Source of the DNA: Morella rubra
Lineage: Eukaryota > Streptophyta > Magnoliopsida > Fagales > Myricaceae
DNA: 64,000 nt
NCBI GenBank assembly: GCA_003952965.2
Contig: CM025855.1
Coordinates: forward strand, 36,231,742-36,295,741
Reading direction: 5' to 3'
In this document: positions 46,276-59,248 of the stretch, piece by piece
Layout of the letters: each line of letters begins with the position of its first letter
Position numbering within the stretch: position 1 is the first letter of the stretch
The notes under the pieces: model-generated
Seen by the model: the letters and a program-made list of their open reading frames with translations, nothing else
What the model was told of the DNA's origin: nothing
Databases searched by the model: none
Made by a program: the position numbers and the translations under genes

Positions 46276-46639
46276 GTAATCTTTCAAAGAGAAGTCGCTA
46301 TCTCCTACTGTTTCCAAACACTAGTGTTGGCGGGCCCGCGGCATACAGATGAGCGTACTCCTCCAGGCTCTACTCTCTTTTACTACTCAATGACTTTTTT
46401 TTTGTTGTTGCGAAACTTACTACTCAATGACTCTTTTAGTAAGTTTTGTGTAAGTTTATAGCTCAGAAATGTATTGAGCAAGCCAGCAAGGAAAAGGCAT
46501 GTAGAAGTTACTGGCTGTATGCTATCCACAGTACTGTTCTAGACGAGAGTGCCATTTAAACACAGAAAAAAGATCCGCACTGTTCACATCGTCGAAATTT
46601 TTTTTTTTGCTCCACTCTTTCTTATGCGAAAAAGTGAGA
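46276..46639. other. remainder of MYB intron 2 or flank
   Basis: No third MYB exon and no other gene are seen. Confidence 0.5.
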
Positions 46640-46770
46640 GCCTCTATAGTCACATTCAAGGAAGAATTAGTGCAAGAAATTTTAATCAGGGGGTTCGATC
46701 TAAGGACCTCCTGCCATTAACCCAATTTCAAGCGAATGCTATGATCAGTTGAGCCACTACTTACGTGGTA
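46640..46770 (-). mobile_element. tRNA-related SINE-like element
   Basis: On the minus strand the sequence reads GTGGCTCAACTGATCATAGC (box A-like) and about 45 bases later TAGATCGAACCCCC (box B-like), followed by an A/T-rich end. The spacing and wording fit a tRNA-derived plant SINE. No TSD was established. Confidence 0.55.
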
Positions 46771-46790
46771 AATTTTTTGTTCCACTCGAC

Positions 46791-46979
46791 TTAGCCTATA
46801 TTTGGATGTCAATAGTTTTTTAAAAAAAAAAAAAAAAATTCACAACTTACTTTTTTACTAACTTTAATAATTGTTTACAAACTTTATACAGTTTTACAAA
46901 TTCTAACAACATTTTCACCAATCCCAACAGAATCTACACTATCTTCAATAAAAATTTTTTTGCCCATCCAAACTCAGCC
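46791..46979. repeat. possible MITE
   Basis: TTAGCCTATATTTGGATG at the left and CATCCAAACTCAGCCTAA at the right are inverted and enclose AT-rich DNA, in the style of Tourist MITEs. The TSD is not exact. Confidence 0.4.
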
Positions 46980-48683
46980 TAAATTTATCCTAGGCTAGCT
47001 TAAAACAAAGTATAGTAAATATAACTTCTACACAGGGTTGTAAATGAACCAAATAATTCATGAACAGCTAAAGCTCGGCTCGTATAAGTTCAGTTCGAGC
47101 TCGGTTCGTTTAATAAACGAGCCGAGCTTGAACATCATTTTTAGCTCGATTATTAAACAAGTCAAACTCGATTAAACTCGGCTCGACTGTTTAAGCTCGT
47201 ATAAGTTCGACTTGACTCATTTGAGCTCATTTAAAAGCTTGTATTAAAAAATACATGTAGATAAAAATAGATATCCATAAATATATTTGTATACTTACAG
47301 TATATATATATATAACCTATAATAGTTGTACCTATACATAGTAGTCTTGTATATATTGTATATCTCTATTATTGTTGTGTATATGTTTAGGTATACACTA
47401 TTACTTTATATTTAGTAATTAGTAACATTTATATATCTATAGAGCCTATTTACTTATGTTACATATCCTATGTATATGCATGTGTTATGGTTTATATTAA
47501 ATTTTTTTGATATCATCATGTTAAGTTATGTTATAAAATGTATATATGTATATATCATTTTTTGTACATATAAGCACACAAATTTACTTATGTTACAAAG
47601 TGTTCTCATTGATTATATATTTGATGTATGCTCATGACTTGATAGAAAAATTACTGACTTGTAGTATTTGAATGTTTGATTGGTAGCAAAGTTGTTCTCA
47701 TTACTATGTAATTATGATATTGATGTTTTGGAGGCTTTTTTTTTTTTCGTGAAAGCCCGAATATATAGAATAGAAAACACCCTATTATTTTCTAGTACAC
47801 TTATATTGGTTAGTACATATTATTGTTTATTTTACAAAACAGTAGATTATATCATTTAGTTATTATTGTTGTGATAATCACAAATAAAAATTATGTATGG
47901 TACTCTTTACATAATTTTCTTTATAATTTTCTACTCGAATTGTATGACATAATTTGGAAATAGATAAACACAAAAAATACTTTATATGGAAAACATTAAA
48001 TAGTGTGTGGTCAACTTATTATATCAATCTCTCTTTAAATTACACCATATAATTAGAAAACATAATTATAAATCATTTTAATTCCTCGAGGAAGAGCGGG
48101 CATCATATACCACGAGCCCTCTGTCCCGCACATCTATCTAGAAGCAAGTGTAGTTCCTCGGTTTCTCGGAATGCACCATCTCTCAACAAACATACTGCGA
48201 GTGTGCAATTATGCTTCGGATGAAAAAAAAATCAAGAATTCATTTTATAAATTCATTCAAAATTCAAAATTCATTTTAAATTTTCCCAAGTAGCGAGCGC
48301 AAGATCCTTGGCAAAAATTCATGAAGTATGAACGATGTTGGAAAAACGACAGACCATGGAAGACGCAGGAAATACGGTAGAAAACAACTACGTGACATTT
48401 ATTTTCACAATTTTAACCTCCTAAAATTTTATTATCAATATAAAAATTTCTCTTTCTCTATTTTTTATCAACTTTTTTTAACCTTTTCACCAACTTTTTT
48501 ATTTTATTTTCTCACTTTTTCAACTACTTCAATCCATTAAAATTTTAACCACTCAAAAATTTTATAAACAAACACCTAATCTCAATAATTAATCCGTCGT
48601 TTTGTTCCATAAACACGGCATAAACGATAACCTCATCGCAGACCCTCTCTCTCCCCGTATCTACGCCGTGTTTCATATGAGCG
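46980..48683. other. AT-rich region with hAT-like subterminal motifs
   Basis: 47035-47270 starts GGGTTGTAAATGAACC and repeats GCTCGGCTCGT and ACGAGCCGAGC in both orientations, like one end of a hAT-type element. No opposite end was found. 48410-48575 ends in TATAAACAAACACCTAATC and may be a partial relative of the MITE at 28012. The rest is AT-rich with no gene. Confidence 0.4.
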
Positions 48684-49058
48684 ATGGAACCGAGCAAATA
48701 TCAGGGACATGAGCGGGCCCACACAAAGCTCTTGCTGACGTCACTCTCGGCCATGGTGGCGGAGACCAGGACCTTCCCGACAGACCTGACGAAGACCAGG
48801 CTTCAGCTCCACGGCGAGTCGCTCTCCTCCTCGACTCGCCCAACAAACGCGTTCCGGGTCGCCTCTGAGATCGTCCGCGAGCAAGGGTCTCTGGGGCTCT
48901 ACAAGGGCCTATCGCCGGCTCTTCTCAGGCACCTTTTCTACACGCCCATCCGGATCGTAGGCTACGAGCACCTCAGGAATGCTGTCAGCGCCGATGGCGG
49001 GTCCATTTCTCTCCCCGGAAAGGCTTTCGCCAGGGGAATCGCCGGCGTCATCGCTCTG

Positions 49059-50207
49059 GTAAGGGCCCTCTAAGATGTGAAGATTTTTTTAATTATTGCA
49101 CTTGATTTTGTGTTGCATTGTTGTTTCTCTTCAATTTATTTTCCTATTTGAGTAATTGGTGAGCGAGACGTAAGTGTAGCTGATCCATTTATGATATGTA
49201 TCCAATTCCCACACGAAAATAAAACTGGAAACGATGTTGCCCAATGCCCACAATTTCAGAAATGAAGAAGAGAGTAGTTATTGCCAACGGTTGTTGATTT
49301 GAAGCCTTGTTTAGAATTGGCACTGAAAAAGGACTCAGTTTTTGCTGAACAGTGAAAATCTAACTTAAACAATAACAACTCCTAGTGTCCGAATGATTGC
49401 CACCCAATTGCTACATTTAACCCCTTAGTAATCAACTGATTTTAATCATTAAAAACTAACTCAGAGCCATCAACTTACTTCTAATAGCTATATGCCTCCA
49501 AGTGCTTGCATGATAATCTTTAGGGTTGGCTGAGCCATCCTTTGATTCTCTCTTTCAAGTAAGAACTGCAGTAATGAAGAGAAAAAGAACAGAACAGAAC
49601 CCCCTATCGTTTCATTATATAGTTGATAGTCTTGGAGTTCTTATTTTCCAGATGAAAAAAGAAAGAAGAATAGTCATGCATTCCTTTGAGACATTTGAGT
49701 TTGAAAGGTGAATTTGACACTGTACATTGTTCCATGGAGGATGTTGACCGGCTAAAAAGCCAGCATGATTAAATGGGGGCTCTTCCAGATTAATTGGGGG
49801 CCATTTTTTTTTTCCATTTTTTTCCCCCTCCTCACCAGGGTATAAAACTTCTTTAACCTTCCAAAGCATGTTACTTGTGTTGAAGCACTGGCTCAGAAAA
49901 TTGATTCATAGGAGTCCTCATTATTGAGGCTGCTTAAATCCGCAGTTTTATTTCATATCTGGTCACCAGACCTAAAGATTTTTGACGTCCTTGACAGTCC
50001 ACTGAAGCCTTTATACCGTATGATTAATGTCTTTTCATAAGCATATGTATGATATGAGTTTCCGGATCATTTTGTAGCCACATTATTTTGTCCTGGTAGT
50101 GGATCTTGGTTTCACAAGTAAAAGAAAAATCTGTTATCTTTTTGTTGAATAAATTACAGATTTGTCTGATACAAATAAGTAATTTTCTATTTCCTCTAGT
50201 AGAGCAG
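49059..50207 (+). other. intron of the carrier pseudogene
   Basis: Bounded by CTG|GTAAGG and a pyrimidine tract TTTTCTATTTCCTCTAG followed by AG choices at 50203-50207. No other gene is seen inside. Confidence 0.7.
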
Positions 50208-50997
50208 TTAGTGGCGAGCCCTGCAGATCTTATTAAGGTGAGGATGCAAGCAGATGGTCTGCTGGTGAGCCAAGGTCTCCAACCTAGATACTCAGGACCT
50301 TTTGATGCTTTAAACAAGATTGTGCGAACGGAAGGCTTTAAAGGACTTTGGAAAGGTGTTTTCCCTAATGTACAAAGAGCATTCTTGGTGAACATGGGAG
50401 AACTGGCATGCTATGATCATGCAAAACGTTTTGTTATTCAAAATCAGATAGCTAGCAATAACATCTACCCCACACCTTAGCCTCTATTATGTCGGGTCTT
50501 TCGGCAACTGTTTTGAGTTGTCCAGCTGATGTAGTAAAGACCAGAATGATGAACCAGGCAGCAGGCAAGGAAGGGAAGATTATGTATACCAGTTCTTATG
50601 ATTTTTTAATGAAGACTGTTTTTTTTTTTGATAAGTAAGCCAATCTTATTAAAAAGGAAAAGCAAAGATACAAAGCAACAGAGGCAACAGTACAAAAGAC
50701 TATACTGAAAACCCTTAACATAAGCATGCAAGAAAGCTAAGAAAATCCGGAAAACCCGAAAAAGGATAACCCAACATCACATTGGTCCAAAGAAAAAGTG
50801 ATTGCAAAACAAGACCCCTTAAACAATCCAAAGACCGCTCAGAATTTTCGAAGCATCTATTGTTCCCCTCTCCTTCCACAAGATCCACCAAACAGCAAGA
50901 GGAATCATCCTCCACATTGCCAAAGCAATGGGGTTGTCGAACTTCTTCTAGCCCCTCAACACCTCAATCACCCTCCTTGGCATAACCCAAGAAAGGT

Positions 50998-53900
50998 TCA
51001 TAATGCAAAACAAAGACGCCCACAACCCTCTAGCCACCGAGCAATGCAGGAAAAGATGATCCACAGACTCCCCTCGCCTTTACACAAGAAACACCAATCA
51101 GTCAAGTAAAAGCCCTTCCTCCTTAAGTTGTTGATAGTCAACACTCTCCCATGAGCAGCCTCCCAACAAAAAAGAAACTCTAGAGGGAGCCAAAGTCTTC
51201 CAACACTGACGCCAAGGGAAACCCAAATCAGTATCCCTCGAAAGAAGTCTATACATAGACTTGATCGGAAAGGCACCGATTTTGGAATCCGCCACCGTAG
51301 CTTATCAACCGCCCCTCGCCTAACAACCTGCCCATACAGCAAAGAGTAAAAGGTCGCAAAGTCATCCAACTCCCAATCATTTGCGGTTCTAGAAAACTGA
51401 ACATTCCAAACCGTAGTTCCCGACCTATCCTCCAAATAATCCGCCACCATCACATCCGGATTTTGAGCCAAAGAGAATAGGAGAGGGAAAGCTAACCTTA
51501 GAATGCTTTCTCCACACCAATGATCATGCCAAAACCGGACTCGAAGCCCACACCCCACCACAAAAAAAATCCTCTCATAGAAGAATGTCCACCCACTACT
51601 AATATGCTTCCACAAGCTCACCCCATAAGAACCATTAACCACCGAAGTCCTCCATCCCCCCACCTCGTAACCATACTTCTCCAAAATGACATTCCTCCAT
51701 AAACTATCGGTGTTCGTAGCGAACCGCCACAACCACTTCCCAAGTAAGGTCTTATTGAGCAAAGGCAAATGCCGTAGACCCAACCCACTAGCTCTAAGAG
51801 GAGAACACACCTTATCCCACCTAATAAGATGAAACTTATGTCCCCCCCCCACTACCCCACAAAAAGTCTCTTTGGAGCTTTTCCAATCTGTTAGCCACCA
51901 CCAGGGGGATAGGAAAAAAAGACATGAAATAAGTAGGAAGGCTGGAAAGCGTGGACTTGATAAGAGTGATTCTGCCCCCCTTCGAAAGGTAAAAACGCTT
52001 CCAACTAGCCAATCTCCTATCAACCTGCTCAATAATACCATCCCATATGCGTGGACTCTTGTATCTCACCCCAAGGGGGAGCCCAAAGTAAGTCATTGGA
52101 AGGGAAGAAACTTCGCATTCCATAATGTCAACCAGCCGCTGAACATTGTCCACAATACCTATAGGAATAACAACAGACTTGGAAAGGTTGATCTTCAAGC
52201 CCGACACCGCCTCAAAGCAAAGCAACAAGCATCTAAGGTGACAGACTTGGCTCCCCTCAGAATGAATGTATCGTCAGCAAACAATAAGTGAGAAATACAC
52301 ACCCCATTACCCCTACCACCTCCCACATCAACACCCACCAAGGTATCTCGCACCACCAACTCATTAATCATCGTGCTAAAAGCCTCCATAACAATAACAA
52401 ATAAAAGAGGTGAAAGAGGGTCACCTTGGCGCAACCCGAGAGAACTACCAAAAAATCCCTGAGGAGAAACGTTCACCAGAATCGAAAACTTAACCGTCGA
52501 AATACAAAAAGCAATCCAACTACACCACCTCTCTCCAAACCCACACCTCCTCAACATATACAACAAGAAATCACAATTCACATGGTCGTAAGCCTTCTGA
52601 ATATCCAGCTTACAAATCAAACCAGGCACCTGCGATCGCAACCCGGAATCAATACATTCATTTGCAATCAACACTAAATCCAAAATTTGCCTACCTCTAA
52701 CAAAGGCACTCTGAGAGGGGGAAATGATTTTATTCAACACCACCTTCAATCTGTTGGCCAACACCTTAGCCAAAATCTTATAGACCCCACCTACTAAACT
52801 AATAGGACGAAAATCCTTTAGCTCGACTGCACCAACCTTCTTGGGAATGAGGACAATGAAGGAAGCATTCAAACTCTTGACAAATTTCCCTCTTTGGGCA
52901 AATTCATTAAAAGAAGCCAAAACATCCCTCTTAATCACCTTCTAGCAAGACTGAAAAAAGGCTAAAGAGTATCCATCCGGGCCCGGGGTTTTATCCTCAT
53001 TAAGGTTTCACCACTGCAGACACCTCATCCTCATCAAAAGGGTGTTCAATCCAGCTACCTTCCCCCCCCCCCCCCGAGATAGAATCAAACTCTAAGCCCT
53101 CCAATGACGGCCTCCAAGTGCGAGGTTCTTTGTACAAGGAACAGTAATAATTCACAATCTCATCTGACACCGCCACCGGATCCTCCACAACAACCCCATC
53201 CACCTCCAAACAATTAATGGAATTATTCCTCATATTCGAGTTGGCCATGCGATGGAAGAACTTGGTGTTTCTATCACCCTCCTTAAGCCACAAAGATCTC
53301 GACTTCTGTCTCCAACACACCTCCTCCATATCAATTAGACGATCGAACTCCCCCAACACATGAAGCTTCCTAGCTTTCCCCTCTTACTCCAAAAGCCCCC
53401 TTTCAGCCAACGAGTCAAGCGAAGACAACTCATTCAACAAAGAGGACTTTCTAAAGCTAATATCTCCGAAAACCTCCTGGTTCCACACTTTCAGATTTCT
53501 TTTCAACGCCTTCAACTTTGCATCCAACACAAAACCAGGAGACCCCGCAAAAGAATACGAACCCCACCACTCCCTAACTTTATCCACAAACCCATCCACT
53601 TTCAGCCACATGTTCTCGAAACGAAACGGTCTTTTCCCACCCCCCAAACTGCCCCTCTCCAAAAGAATAGGGAAATGATTCGAGAAAAGGCGGGGCAGCC
53701 TTTTCTGAATCACCTCTGGGCACAAGGATTCCCAAGATGAGCTAAAGAGGAAGCAGTCAATCCTAGACCACGACTCGGAGGCCCTATTGTTAGACCACGT
53801 AAAAACACCACCCAACAGAGTAATGTCCATAAGACCCACGCCACAACGAAATCAGAGAACTCCACCATCGCTCTCCCAACCCCGCCACCACCCGAGCGCT

Positions 53901-54364
53901 CACTAGGAAACCGAGTAACATTGAAATCACCCCCAATACAACACGGGAGATCCCACCAAACAAAAATCCCAGCCAACTCATCCCATAACAAACTCCTATC
54001 CCTATCCTCATTAGGACCATAAACACCCGAAAACATCCACTGATAGCTATCCTCGACATTTTTAAAGATCACCGAAACTGAAAACTCACCAAGGCAAAAA
54101 TCCACCTTCTATAGCACCCTATTATCCCACATTAATAAAAGACCCCCTGAGGCGCCAACCGCCACCAAACTAAGCTAACAAACATGAGCCCCTCCCCACA
54201 AACGCCTAACCAAAGCCCTAGAAACCTCAGCCACTTTGGTCTCTTGAAGACAAACAACATCTGGTCTCCAACCCCTCAAAAGATTCTCCACCCTACTACA
54301 CTTCGCATTATCATTCAACCCCCTAACATTCCAACTCAAGATTCTTGGTATAATTTAATCACTA
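50998..54364 (-). pseudogene. LINE ORF2 (endonuclease, reverse transcriptase, zf-RVT)
   Basis: Endonuclease motifs come first: LSWNVRGLNDNAK (about 54340-54300), VCLQET (about 54245), GDFNVTRFPSER (about 53930) and LGGVFTWSN (about 53800). Reverse transcriptase follows: [45 protein letters not shown] and the catalytic LLFADDTF at about 52280. Then [16 protein letters not shown] and, near 51100, WCFLCKGEG from the zf-RVT domain. Frame changes occur near 53840, 53370, 52960 and 52210. A stop (TAG) separates the first endonuclease block from the second. The catalytic Asp-Asp pair is intact, but the polyprotein is not. Confidence 0.92.
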
Positions 54365-56121
54365 ACACTGCCCGCCCTTTGTTCTTACTCTTTCTAGCAA
54401 TTGAAGAAGACCCTTCATAGTTAACCGAAGAATTCAAACCCTTCAGCTCTCTTATCAACTTTCCCCCTGATTTTCTAGACTTTTTTGAACTGCTCTGCAC
54501 CCTGTCTCTTTCCAACTCAACAAAGAGCGCCCTCAGCTCCTCCTCGTGACCCTCACACGACACCCCAACCAAATTTCTAACGGAAGAAACCATCTCTAAG
54601 ACCCAATTAGAAACACCTAACTCCTGAGATTTCCCTATCAAATCATCACTAGGGGAGCAAACAGCCAGGGGGTCAGCATTCACCAATTCCCTCTCATCAT
54701 CGCCCAGAAACTCTCCATCCTCCAACTCTAGAGAATTTGACATCAAATCTGATCCGAGGGAGCTCTCAACACAAACCAGACTCTTAGACAACCCCTGAGA
54801 ACACTCCCCCACCTCCAGACCACCTAAACGAGCCCCAGGAGAAAAATTCCAACGCTGCCTGATCCCGCTCGGCAACACAGCTCTCCTCCACACGACGAGA
54901 AATGGCCCCAGCGAGCACAGGGGACCTCCCCCAACAAAAGCCCACACTGGAGCTTCATAACAGAAAGATTGGCCTCATCTGTCTCTGAAAAACATTTACC
55001 TTGCGTCTCCAACAAGCCAGAAAAGAGATGGGTCAAAACAGCTCCAGAGACAACTGCCATCTCCGACGCTAGCGAGTCGCCGGAACCCTTCCCCACCACC
55101 CCAGATAGAGTCGCTGGAGTCATAGAAACCACCAGCAAGGAGGGATGGTCAGCTCCCAAGCACCTTCCCGGGGAATCTGAGAGGTCGACAGTCACGGCCT
55201 CAACAACGGGCCTCAGGTAAGCCTGCCCACCCCCCTCACTTAGAACCTGCGCATGGAGAAGGTATTTTGGCTGGCTCAATACTTCCACCAAGTTTGTAGG
55301 AATAGAGCCCAGCCCATCATCTTTCACCAGATCCTGCGTGGGAAGTTTCTCCTTCCAAACCCAAGCAGACTTAACTACTGGGTCTGAAGATGCTACATCC
55401 GGCCTAACATCCAGCCCCAAAAGAACTAATAATGCATCAATTTCTTCTCGTATCCCCATCAGTCTAGTTCTCCAGAAAGTCACGTCAACCACTTTTCCTT
55501 CAGCCGACTTTGTATTAAATGACAGCTCATTGGAAAAAGAAGCGTCACTCGCCAGAGGCGCCTGCACAGAAGCATGCAACATTTCCTTCTTCTCCACGCC
55601 ACCTCCAGCCTCTCCAGTTCCCTTCACGGCCAAACCCTACCTCCAGAGCTTTCCCCTGTCGACCCTCTCTTTGCAGCCTCGGCGAAGGAGACCTCCTTTC
55701 GGACTCTAGAATCAGAAGAGCCTCCTCTGCCACTTTGGAGTTGACCAAAGTGAAACACCACCTCCTGAAACACATTGGCCAAAACCTTCCAGCCAGACCC
55801 CCCGTTGCCTTCTGGTATCATCACCACCTCTGTTCTGCGTCCCTCTCCAAACTCTGCTATGGCAACATATCTTCCAACCTTGTTACTACATCTCTGCGCT
55901 ATAAAAGCCCGAGAAGCTTCATTAAATTTAATGACAAACTCCTTGTTGACATCCACTTGTAGTCTACTGGCCATATTCACCATCCAAACAGCACCAAACC
56001 TCCCGAGGAAGATAGAACTCAAAGCTTTCCAACTCCATTTCGACAGTTTCACAACACCATTGCCTAAAACTGTAACCTGAAACTCCTTAGCTTCGATACA
56101 AAATCTATGAGAGAAAGACAT
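54365..56121 (-). pseudogene. LINE ORF1-like region
   Basis: The first 165 codons (56121-55624) begin MSFSHRFCIEAKEFQVTV and contain a plant LINE ORF1-type segment (LSKWSWKALSSIFLG; AIAEFGEGRRTEVVMIPEG). The frame shifts near 55630 to a second frame (55633-54824) and again near 54900 to a third (54947-54336) that is acidic then basic (KKSRKSGGKLIRELK). ORF1 proteins of plant L1 elements are thought to bind the element RNA. No CCHC knuckle was seen. Confidence 0.75.
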
Positions 56122-56433
56122 CGAACCCCCTTACCAGAACCTAAGAAACTCATAAACTAACCTAAACAGATAGACCTACGGGGAGGAGAACGGAGAGGAG
56201 AGAGAACGGAGAAAAAAGCCATCCTTTTAATTGAAAACGGGAATGATTCTTAGCGAAGCCATAGGCCAGATATATCTCAAGTGCAATAATAATGAAGACT
56301 GTTAGAATTGAAGGATTAAGATCACTCTGTAAGGGATTCTTTCCAACATGGGCAAGGCTTGGTCCATGGCAGTTTGTGTTATTGGGTTTCTTATGAGAAA
56401 TTTCGACGGCTTACGGGTCTTTCTTCCTTCTAA

Positions 56434-56760
56434 TAATTTATGATTGGGACTCACCTTGGTTGCAACTTTTAAGATTCGCTAAATTATAGCCTTAGGAAAC
56501 TTTTCCTAGGTTCAAAGATGCCAAACGATCTTTCCTTCACTTGCTATTCATACACCCTAGTTGGGTAGATTTCTTGCTTCAGTTTGTATCTATTTGCAGT
56601 CGATGGTAATTGTCATCAGTTGAATAAGAGAGTAAGAGAGTGGAAAAGATTGTGTGAGTTCCATAGAAAATGGCCGTGTCTTTTTCCCAATTTCAGCAGT
56701 TGGGAATTTGGTCTCTTGGCTTGCGGTTACTAATAAGGTTGTGAGCATTGATATTGATTT
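56434..56760 (+). other. 3' flank of the carrier pseudogene
   Basis: No gene is seen; E5 begins at 56761. Confidence 0.6.
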
Positions 56761-57239
56761 CACTACAAAAAAACAGGTCTGTAGCGGCGGTCGTTAAAAA
56801 CGCCGCTAAAGGGTGTTTTTAGCTGCGTTTTGCAAAATACGCTGCTAAAGGGGGTCTATAGCGGCGGTCAGTGACTGCTGTGACAGACCCCCTTTAGTGG
56901 CGATTTTTTGAAAACGCTGCTACAAGTTTTACCTTTAGCAGCGTTTTTTTTAAAACGCCGCTAAATGCCTAATTTTTAGCAGCGTTTTTTTCAAAAACGC
57001 TGCTAAAGGTGTACTCTGTAGCGGCGATTTTTGTAAAACACCGCTAAAAGTTTTACCTATAGCAGCGTTTGTATACAAGCACGACTAGAAATTAGGTACC
57101 TATAGCGGCGGTCACTGTGACCGCCGCTGTAGGTACCTATCTTTAGCAGCGTTTGTTGACACAAACACTGCAAAAGGTGTATCTATAGCAACGTTTGTGT
57201 CACAAACGCTGCTATAGGTATATGTGAAAATAATTTATT

Positions 57240-57990
57240 TATTTATTAATAATAAGTTATTTAATGTTAATACTTTTGTATTTATTCCTTTTAATATATA
57301 ATTTTATTTTGTGATGTATTTGAAAAAAATTTATTTTAAAGAACCGACTTAATAAAATATGGAATTAGTGAGATTGTTATGAAAATTGAAGTTATTATAT
57401 GATATATTTTAAATTATACCTATTGTTGTTATGGTAATTGCATATTTATTGACTAAATCTAAGTAGTTTAGAAAACATCTATTATCATACTTATAATAAG
57501 CACATATATTTTGAATAATTATTAATATAATAATATATTTTAACTAGGACATATTATTTAATTTCAAACAAAAATATATTGTTAGATTAGCTTATGCAAT
57601 TAAAGTACATAACTTAATATATGGTCTTAGAGGCTATGATTTAGTCATTAGGTATAAGTGCAAAAAAAAATTTATTTATTAATTCTTAGTTATTTAATGT
57701 AAATAATTATTTTATATATATTGCTTTTAATATATAATTTTATTTTGACATGTATTTGAAAATTTTTATTTTAAAGGACCTACTTAATAAAATATGAAAT
57801 TGGAGGGAGTGTTGTGAAAATTGAAGTTGTTATATGATATATTTTAAATTATAATCCATGGTTGTTATGGTAATTGCATATTTATTGACTAAATCTAAGT
57901 AGTTTAGAATATCTATTATCATACTTATAATGAGCATATATTTTTTGAATAATTAGTAATATAATATTATTTAATTAAAAAAAAAGATCT
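57240..57990. repeat. tandem duplication of the AT-rich arm of E5
   Basis: 57240-57580 and 57670-57980 are two diverged copies in the same orientation (TTGAAGTTATTATATGATATATTTTAAATTATA against TTGAAGTTGTTATATGATATATTTTAAATTATA, in part). The same arm appears once, inverted, in E1 at 2340-2825. Confidence 0.85.
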
Positions 57991-58029
57991 TGTGAGTATA
58001 AATATTTGTTGACAACTATCAGAAGAAGA

Positions 58030-58840
58030 AGAAATAAAAAGACAATTATTTGTATATCGAAAAAAAAAGAATAAGATGGGAACTTAGAAAAAAAAAAAGA
58101 AAACAAGAAAAAATTGGAAAATTTTCATTTAGCGCCAAACGTTTTCACTCCCGTAAAAAACGCCTCTTTTATTTTGTCGATTCTCAATCTCTTCTCATCT
58201 CTCAGGAAGCAATTCATGATCTACAGGAAGTTCTTCACCGAGAATGACTCAGGCTCAGGCTCAGGCTCTCTGGCAAGCATTTTTATATTCCTCAATTTCT
58301 GAAAAGGACAATGCTTTGTTCATTCTAAATTCCGGTATTCTTGATTTGTTTTTCCTCTCCTTCGCATTGAATCGTATTACAGCTGGAAATCGCTTTGCAA
58401 ATCCTCTAGAAGGCGAGCGGTTGCTTTTATAGCCACACTACCAAGTCTTCTAGTTTTGAACAAATCATTGCTGGAAGGCTTTGACGCTAACGTGGCTGGG
58501 TAAGTGGAGCTCGAAATTGCTCACTTTTCTTACTTCCTTTTCGATTTGACAGCTTTATTCTTTCGTTTAGATGTTATAGGATTTGTGCAATTTGTGTTCA
58601 CATAGAAGATTACGTTTTCGTTTCTCGTTTCTGTTTCCCTTGATACTCCTCTAAACATAGAAGGCCGGCTACTAGTGAATATTTGGTCATAAAGGAAGAG
58701 TTGAGGAAGGTATTGTCGACAGGAGAGAGGGGTAATGTAATATGCCACAAATGGTCCCAAGTTCAAGAGATGGGTAAATCCAGAAGATCCACTAGGAATT
58801 TCCTAATAGGGGAGTCAAACTTGTATTTTAGGGTCTTCAT
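58030..58840. other. E5 interior, possible captured exons of unknown origin
   Basis: A short open frame at 58244-58432 starts MTQAQAQALWQAFLYSSISE and sits in sequence of gene-like composition, followed by further gene-like DNA to about 58800. I recognise no family. Given the TAF5 exons further on, this may be another captured piece. Confidence 0.35.
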
Positions 58841-59248
58841 TTCCTGAGGCGTGATCCAAATCCAACCTTTTTGCCTGTTGGGATTGTTCTTGTACCCTGA
58901 GTAAAGCCACTATGGAAACTGAGTGTAGCTTACCTTTGAGAAATGACTCCAGTTGATGCCTTATTAGCGTCTTTTATGCTGCTGTGCTGGCTAATAATGT
59001 TATCTTCTGTTGCTACATGTCATTCGGTAACATTATGTCTTGTTGCTCTTCATAAAATTTTCCCTTTTTATTCATTATGGAAACTAATTGATTGATGAGC
59101 TGGGTTATGCTTTAGGCTGATGTTGAACTCTGATTTTTAAGGAATGGAAGATTGGATTCCTGGTTTAATGAGTTGCATCTAAACTTATTACATCTGCGAG
59201 CATAATGAGAAGGAGCTATCAAATTAAATTGTTGGTATTAGTTCAACA

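Larger units (their letters stand above)
50621..56289 (-). mobile_element. near full-length L1-type LINE
   Basis: Flanked by a 14-bp target duplication, TAATGAAGACTGTT, at 50607-50620 and 56290-56303. The T run at 50621-50629 is the poly(A) end of a minus-strand element. The right end includes a 5' leader of about 170 bases before the ORF1 start at 56121. At 5669 bp with ORF1, endonuclease, reverse transcriptase and zf-RVT regions, it is essentially complete. Both ORFs carry frameshifts, so the copy is inactive. Its C-rich plus strand contrasts with the AT-rich surroundings. Confidence 0.95.
48684..56433 (+). pseudogene. UCP3-like mitochondrial carrier pseudogene split by a LINE
   Basis: Exon 1 (48684-49058) encodes the first carrier repeat (signature FPTDLTKTRLQLHG; GLYKGLSPALLRHLFYTPIR). 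The intron runs from GTAAGG to an AG near 50207. Exon 2 (about 50208-50620) carries repeat two (SPADLIKVRMQADG; GLWKGVFPNVQRAFLVNMGE) and the start of repeat three (CPADVVKTRMMNQ). The final part resumes at 56304 (GFFPTWARLGPWQFV), and the ancestral stop is at 56431-56433. Lesions are one missing C near 50470 that creates an early TAG, an extra base near 56380, WKG to CKG in repeat three, and the 5.67-kb LINE. The intact relatives are inner-membrane anion/proton carriers of about 300 residues (plant uncoupling protein 3 group). Exon 1 remains fully open and could still be transcribed. Confidence 0.93.

Noticed and set aside
48684-49073. Intact 129-residue carrier protein
   Set aside because: Only exon 1 read into the intron; a carrier needs three repeats, and the rest is broken.
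49526-49869. Short frames in the carrier intron
   Set aside because: No domain, opposing strands overlap, and the position is intronic.
51872-55962. Several plus-strand frames over 120 codons opposite the LINE
   Set aside because: Antisense shadows of LINE ORF1 and ORF2, which carry the real motifs on the minus strand.
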